From assembly GCA_036426205.1 (NCBI GenBank), contig CM071568.1, positions 50,189,045 to 50,253,044 on the forward strand: a stretch of 64,000 nucleotides of DNA. Direction: 5' to 3'. Below the pieces are notes generated by a model. It saw only the letters and a program-made list of their open reading frames with translations. It had not been told where the DNA came from and did no database searches. The position numbers and the translations under genes are program-made. Each line of letters starts with the position of its first letter. The stretch's first letter is position 1. Shown here piece by piece: positions 57,790 to 64,000 of this stretch. The DNA comes from Ascaphus truei (lineage: Eukaryota > Chordata > Amphibia > Anura > Ascaphidae).

Positions 57790-60700
57790 GGGATTGTATG
57801 ACTAATGAAGGTGATGTTGACCCCACACTTGATTGTACAGGGAGGACTGCTACCTATACGGATTTCTTTACAAGTTGGCAGATCAAAGAGCTAAGATAAT
57901 GTTTTCCTCCCCCTACCTATCAGATGGTTGAGTCTTGTATTCAAATGGTTAACACTGATATGCAGGTACTTAAGAATAAATATAAAAAACAGAAGTCTAA
58001 TAGTGCAGTCTGTTAACATGTTCCCCAACAATTTTCAGGCACTTAATCAATTACAGGGTTAAGATGTCTGCAAACCTGCTGACAGGCAGGACACTTGTCA
58101 TGAACAAAACTTATTCTAGGGAGGAGATCTTGGAACAACTTCATGTTATAGCTAATTATGAACCTCTATTCAAGGATTCAACAGCTGATATTGCAGACAT
58201 GATTACTGAGGGGTTAAATCTAGCATTGATGGATGAGGTCTTCTCTAAACATTTTTTTAAATATCTCGTTCCAATTAGCCCTATGATACCCATATTTTAC
58301 TCATTACCTAAAGTCCATGAAGGCCTGCAACACCCTCCGGGCAGGCCCATGTTCGTTGGTAATGACTGTTTTTCAGTCTATAGCAGTGTTTCTAGATAGG
58401 ATAGTGAGACTCTTGGTCCCTATGGGGCCATCCTTTACATTAGACACCACAGAATTTCATTTTTTTTTTTTAATCTATTGTAGATCTCAAGGCACCTATC
58501 CTAGTCAGGATGGATGTAAAGGGCTTATACACCTAAATTCTGCATAGAGAGGGAAAAGAAGCAGTTGAGGGATCATTCCCTATATGATCAAACACAGAAA
58601 TTGATTTTGGATTTACTACACATTATTCTTTATGAAAAATTATTTTTTGTTTGAGGACACTGTGGAGCTCCAATGTAGCACCGACATGCTGACGTTTATA
58701 TGAACCAATTTGAAAATAATTTTGTATACAATAACTAAAGATCTATATGTATCTTTCTATCGCCCGTACCTGTCACTGTTACATAGATGATATTTTTCGT
58801 TTGGGAAGAGAGCTTTGGGACTTAACAGAACTCAATTGCTGCCTTCCAACTATAGGATTCACTATGGAACACAATACCACTAGCGGCCCACTTTCTGGAT
58901 TCGAGGATATATAAAATGGGCAACAGGTTGTTTTCCGATCTATATACTAAACCCACAGATCGTAATAATCTCTTGGCATTTACTAGCTTCCATCTGGCAC
59001 ATTGATATGCTTGTTGCCTCGTAGCCAATTTATGCGTGTTAAATGCATTGTAGTAAACCCAATGTTTTTGCGTGGCGGTTCAATGAAGTGTCATCTAAAT
59101 TTGAAAAAAAGGCTATTCACAATTGATTTTGAATAATACATAGCATATAACGATATATTTGTGATGTTTCAAATATATCCCTTAGTCACAATTTTTACTC
59201 TTCATTCTAGTCTCTGTCACAGATGGCATATTGGGGTAGCACACATGGGATACACTATGGTCATTACCACCTTTTATTACATTGTGAAGTGTCTTCCCTT
59301 AAAGTGCACAGCCCCTCTATGTACAAACCTTGACTAGATATTTTTTTTTTTTATACCTTCTCAAAATCAATCCCATTGAGTAGCTTTAAATGTTAATTTT
59401 CTATATTCAGAAGTATATGTTTACTAGTTCATACATTCTTTATGGATGGTACTTCTGCCCTATAAATACCATTATGGATTTATATATATATATATGAGAG
59501 TATTTTCCTAATGTTTATTATGAATGTGAATTTTCCTCAGTCACTTAATGTTTTTTTATGGTGCCATTCAGTACACATCCCTATCCTTCTAGAGGCATTT
59601 TTGACATGTCACTTTGATTACTTCAGGATCAATCTGTTTTATATACACCAATCCTGATGCCTATATTAATTAATTTTTATTTTCTCCTCCCCTCCCATTT
59701 TTTTTCACTCTTCCCCTTTTTCCGTCTTTCACATCTCCTTCTCTTTTTTTTCTCTTTCTTTCTCCCTTTTTCTTTCTCTCCCCTTCAGCTTGTCCATGTT
59801 GACATGTTATTTGCACTTTTATGTGGTATATAATCTTTTGCCTTGTTTATATTAATATGTTATTGTTTTAATTTTCCTTTATTTTGGGAGTTTTGGGCGT
59901 TTTGGTGTTACTTTTGTCTTTTGTGTTCAATAAAGTTGTGTTTGTGAATTAATTTGCCACGGTTGCGGGCGCGCTTCCGCATACACGGGTGCGCGTGACA
60001 TCAGTAGTTTCACCCATCCTCAATGTTCGAATAATGAGGAACATTAAAGTCTTGTTATCTTGAATTTTTCTCCTAACCAATTGGAACCCGTACTCTTGGT
60101 AGTTTGTGGTGTAACGCGATAGGGGCGTGTGATAACGTCTGATGTCATGCGCGCTCCAGATCACATTTAAAAAATGCAGATTTTACTGCATTCCTTACAC
60201 CATGATGAAGTGCTATATGCGCGAAACGAGTTGTGTTGCTTCTTTAGGGGTCCCCTGTATGAACCATTAAAGTCATCTATTTTTTATATGTGAGCCCCCT
60301 CTAGATATTTCTTTGCTGTGGATGGTGCTCCGTTTTTCTTCTTCCTCTTTGCTGCTCTATTCACAACATTTGCTGCGGAGTGAAAGGATACAGCGGGAAA
60401 GATCTTTGGTTCCAAATAGAAGTACGGCCAAGAAGGGAGAGAGAATTCTATTTGTAAGCACTTATAGTGATTTGTAGTCAAAGAATAGGAGCCATTATTT
60501 GGAAACATGGGGCCATTATTCAAAGGGATTAGAAGTTTAGGAATGTTGTTTACCTTTCCTCACCTCTTATCATTCCGTGGGGGGCCCTAATCTGAAGGAC
60601 AAATTGTCTCCCAGAGACCTGAGGAGCTGTAAGAGACTACTGTAACTACCAGATTTCTTGCTTCACCAACGTTTGGAACCTTTCCTTGTTTAAGTTGTGC

Positions 60701-61060
60701 TCAATGTGGCAATATGACAAAGGGGAGCACATTTACACACACCCACAAACTGGGAAATCTTTCAAAATTCATAACTTTTTTATGTAACTCTGAGTGGGTG
60801 GTTTATTTGATAAAATGCCTATGTGACCTTGCTTACATTGGCGAGACCTCTAGACAGGCCAAAGATCATATTTTCATCATAAACCTACTTTCAGACGAGG
60901 GTATATGGAGATTCCGGTGGCTGCCCATTTCAAACATGCTGGATATGGGGTCAACCAGATGCACTATTAGGTCATAGATTGGGCGCCACCTTTGTGAAGG
61001 GGAGGTGACCATTTGCAATGTCTTGAACAAAAGGAGGCAAAATGTATTGAGCGATTGGAT
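57790..61060 (+). pseudogene. Penelope-like element: RT and GIY-YIG endonuclease, decayed
   Basis: RT: a 111-codon frame at 58064 has the SLPKVHEGLQHPPGRPMF block typical of Penelope-like RTs. Downstream, broken frames show KNYFLFEDTVELQ and the catalytic RYIDDIFRLG-like box near 58780 (YIDD). The nuclease at 60714-60977 has FTHTHKLGN, WVVYLIKCLCDLAYIGETSR. RT and nuclease are about 1.7 kb apart, too far for one protein, so DNA has been inserted, including a hammerhead-like module (60185) and an AATAAAG at 59930. Intact Penelope elements carry hammerhead motifs in their pseudo-LTRs. Same orientation as CIBAR1. Confidence 0.8.
60185..60230 (+). repeat. Hammerhead-like module inside the Penelope-like region (copy j)
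   Basis: ACAC, CATGATGAA, hairpin GTGC-TATAT-GCGC, GAAACGAGTT, GTGT. ACAC/GTGT pair as stem I; AC-GA-GT can form a two-pair stem III. ATTAAA lies about 45 nt later. Confidence 0.55.
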
Positions 61061-61779
61061 ACAATGTTCCCGAAAGGACTTAACGGAGTAGGATTTGTCT
61101 GTATTTCTGTAAGATGTCCACTCCATCACTGTTGGAATGGAGGTTCTTAGATGTGAAAGTATATGCATCCATTCCTTCGTCCTCACTTTACTTTCTCCAG
61201 TACATACTTTCTAGATGGCCCTGCAGTTTGTCTTTTATGTGTCAGCGGTTGTGCCTCCATGCACCTGAATGAATGGTGGGTGATTATGAGAACAATGTTG
61301 TAGATAATACATGGAGTAAATCTCAGTGGTAATGAGGTTTATTGCTTCCCTTTGTCAAAGTCTCTGTTGTTTCCTGTGGTATTTTATGAACAGACAATTT
61401 CATTTTGTAGCTGTTTGATTCTCTGGTTCCCTTTTGGTCAGTCTGCTTTTTCAAGTTGCATTGAGACACTATTTTTGTTGCCGTGTTTCCCCTTTGCCCC
61501 TTTGGGAGGTATATAATGGGAAGAATGAGGTCTTAACTATTCGAGTCTCCTATTGAACTAACAGACGATGGGTCCCTCTAGGTATTTGTCCAAGATTGAT
61601 TTAGGTGGTTTCATTAGGTTATTTTATTTCACTTTTATTAATCTACATGCTCTTCTCTATATCTTGCAGATTGTGAGCGCTAGAAGTAATCAATTTGGAT
61701 CCTCCTGATAGGTCATTGTTATGATATAGGTTAACTGTTAGAAGTATTTTGTATATATTTTCTTGTTTGGTGTGTTGTA
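61061..61779. other. No recognised feature
   Basis: AT-rich flank of the Penelope-like element. Confidence 0.3.
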
Positions 61780-61806
61780 ATTTTATATATATATATAATA
61801 TATTAA

Positions 61807-61858
<52 letters not shown>
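61780..61858. repeat. TA microsatellite
   Basis: Long, almost pure TA tract; length may be unstable in assemblies. Confidence 0.9.
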
Positions 61859-61860
<2 letters not shown>

Positions 61861-62139
61861 CACATGTTGCCATGTGACACTGTTTTGCACTCTTATTGTG
61901 GGGTTCTCGCTTACTCCATCCGCTCTAGTATCTCTCTAACCCAATGTGACATTGGTTTTTGTCTTCTATATAAGGTTTTAGGGAGCACTACTTGGGAGTC
62001 TGGGTTTATTTATTTCCTTTGTTTACCTCTGATGTGGTGTCTTGTCTGCTGACTGGACAGCGGGCTTGCTTCCCCTCCAGGATTGGTTGGAAATACTGAT
62101 CTTTGCTACCCTCTTGAAAAGTAAGGCTGCGCTTATAGT

Positions 62140-62830
62140 CAAAAAACAAAAGAACAAGGCGCACAACGCACATAGTGTATTAAAGTATAAAATGTGACTT
62201 TATGGTTAAAAAATAAATAGTTCTGCGTACATCAAGTAGGGAATAAACAAGCAGTTGGTATATAGGTTTACCACACCAGGAGGTGGACCCGTGACGTCAT
62301 CGCCGAGCGCCCAACGAGGTGGGGCAAATGCTGCAGTGTTTCCATGGATGCTGAACCTACGGCGTCTTTACTTACCTGTGAGCTGTATGCTGTGGGGCTC
62401 TCTCTACAAGGGACTCATCCACCTACCATCCCCCAACAGACAGAGGACGCTGGAAGAGACTGATGAGACGTCTGGACCCAGTGAATGCTGAGATCCATCT
62501 GAGGGTGTCACAGCGTTATATCCTGGTGTGGTAAACCTATATACCAACTGCTTGTTTATTCCCTACTTGATGTACGCAGAACTATTTATTTTTTAACCAT
62601 AAAGTCACATTTTATACTTTAATACACTATGTGCGTTGTGCGCCTTGTTCTTTTGTTTTTTGTCTAGTGTCTGGGGTGTCGAGCCACCCCCAAGAAAGGC
62701 TGCAGACCCACGATTAGTGCAAGACCCACATCTAAGGTCCACAATATTGTTTGTTTAATCACGGTGCACTGTTCACTTGATATTTGTTGTTCACTAGTTA
62801 TTAGCTGCGCACTATCACCTTTTTTTCCAC
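62140..62830. mobile_element. Foldback insertion with 12-bp target duplication
   Basis: TGCGCTTATAGT is repeated at 62128-62139 and 62831-62842. The arms 62140-62277 and 62522-62662 are inverted (CAAGGCGCACAACGCACATA and complement). A 168-bp non-inverted tail ends in T-rich sequence and CCAC. The arm start resembles 1573-1607. Confidence 0.75.
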
Positions 62831-63429
62831 TGCGCTTATAGTGCTGTCTACGGCTACGGATGCCGTCTCCCGTCTCCGTAGCCCAAGCGAAAGTTGTAAT
62901 TTGAGTTTGGGAGACGTCTCTAGCTACAAGGGGAGTGACAGAAGGCAGAGAGGTGGGGACAAAAGCAAGGTGGAAGGGGGAAATGGAGAGGAATTGTAAT
63001 TTCTGTTTGTATGCTGAATTTACAGTACTTTCACTTTAAATTACGGGAGAATTTACTATTTTAAAGTTGTTCATATAGTGTGTTTCACTTGACTGACACA
63101 CACACACGCAATCAGAGCCGCCTACAGAAATCATGGGGCCCAGGACAAATGAAAGGAACAGCCCTTCCCCCCCCCAACCCATAGCGCACCTACCACGGAA
63201 AAACAAATTTTAGCGTACAACTTTTACTTAACCCCCCAATACATATAAAAATACACCCCCACCCCCCAATACATATAAAAATACAACCCCAATAATAAAA
63301 CGCTGCACCCGGTGCCGGGTCGGCAGCGGCGGAAGTCAGCTGGGCTAAGCTTCTGCTTCGCCGGCGTGAGAGGGAGGCCCGGCGCGCACAGGGGCAGCCA
63401 TTGTGGGACTGAGAGGTGCCTGAAGCGGG

Positions 63430-63640
63430 GCACACACACAATCCCCCACACACACACACAATCCCCCACACACACACACACAATCCCCCACACACACACA
63501 CAATCCCACACACACACACACACAATCACACACACACACACAATCCCACAAACACACACACAATCCCACACACACACACACAATCCCCCCCCACACAAAC
63601 ATTCACACAATCAATCACACTCACAATCACACACCCCCCC
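63430..63640. repeat. CA-rich simple repeat with CCCAC spacers
   Basis: ACACACACAATCCC(C/A)CACA units. Long frames on both strands here are compositional. Confidence 0.9.
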
Positions 63641-63881
63641 CCCCCTCTCCCTGCACTCACACACAGACACATTTCCCCTCTCCCTGCATCAGATCAGAAG
63701 CTATCTGATTGGTTACGGCCTGTCACATGAGGAGATGTCTCTGTAAAAATCAAACTCTACTGACTACAGAGATTCATGTCGATCCATTGCGCCGTCGCCC
63801 CTACTATAAGCGCATGCTACAGATTCAATGCATTTGTTTTGAAGCGACGTTGCTGTCGCCGTCACTATAAGCGCAGCCTAA

Positions 63882-64000
63882 GGAATACATTTCCTTAATG
63901 TTGGAGCTTCCACTCATGATGGATTTTAAGTGGGAGTATTAGAATTGGTTTTGCTTTAAGAAAGCGACTTGTAACGTTGTCTCCATTACAGCTCGTGTCG
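63882..64000. other. Window end, no CIBAR1 exon seen
   Basis: A TCTCCATTACAG at 63980-63991 looks like an acceptor, but the following nine bases do not match the next CIBAR1 segment. Confidence 0.3.

Larger units (their letters stand above)
62125..63878. mobile_element. PIF/Harbinger-like MITE containing a nested insertion
   Basis: Ends GGCTGCGCTTATAGT and ACTATAAGCGCAGCC between TAA (62122-62124 and 63879-63881), the same family as 50357-50679. It is expanded by an insertion at 62140-62830 and by CA-rich sequence near 63430-63640. Confidence 0.8.

Noticed and set aside
63190..63746. Open frames of up to 144 codons on both strands, rich in Cys/Val or His/Thr
   Set aside because: They are readings of CA/GT simple repeats; no start context, domain or splice support.
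54370..64000. CIBAR1 exon 5 (expected to start like SQAETELQR)
   Set aside because: Not found in any plus frame; probably beyond the window or too short to see by eye.

Overview
The window is a repeat-dominated stretch of vertebrate nuclear DNA, most probably from a frog (anuran). This is inferred from the mix of mobile elements (CR1/L2-like LINEs, Ty3/gypsy, Penelope-like, Tc1/mariner, PIF/Harbinger and pogo/Tigger-type elements, many foldback repeats) and from intron-rich genes whose proteins resemble vertebrate families. No species can be named from sequence alone. There are no bacterial operons, CRISPR arrays or standalone RNA genes.

Two host genes are supported, both on the plus strand. 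RBM12B has a CpG-rich first exon and promoter near 22.0-22.6 kb, a probable small non-coding exon at 24759-24801, and a single coding exon with an intact 677-codon frame of five RRM domains (25330-27363). Downstream is CIBAR1 (FAM92A), a BAR-domain protein of the ciliary base: exon 1 (47126-47154), exon 2 (48906-49140), exon 3 (51411-51479) and exon 4 (54268-54369) join in frame to 145 codons. The rest was not found and probably lies beyond the window. The two genes are also neighbours in mammals, which supports both identifications.

Region by region: 0-22 kb is nested repeats (LINE 3' end, decayed gypsy pol, an LTR element with a complete TSD inserted in another LTR, foldbacks, SINE, Harbinger-like units). 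22-29 kb is RBM12B with comparatively clean flanks. 29-47 kb is again repeats (LINE endonuclease split by a Tigger-like element, foldbacks, gypsy LTR-gag-protease, Tc1 transposon, solo LTR). 47-54.4 kb is CIBAR1, with MITEs and a 1.8 kb foldback in its introns. 54.4-64 kb holds a GC-rich repeat, a LINE, a Penelope-like element and nested MITEs, probably still inside CIBAR1.

The most interesting signal is not a gene. A small structural module recurs at about fourteen places in otherwise unrelated repeats: TGANRAA, a short hairpin (stem II), GAAA, usually then CGCGT-like bases, with outer flanks that pair (stem I). Several copies have an AATAAA-type hexamer about 15-45 nt beyond. The layout matches a minimal type I hammerhead ribozyme with a very short stem III, except that almost every copy has one extra A before stem II. 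Whether these are hammerhead derivatives, inactive relics or something else cannot be settled by reading.
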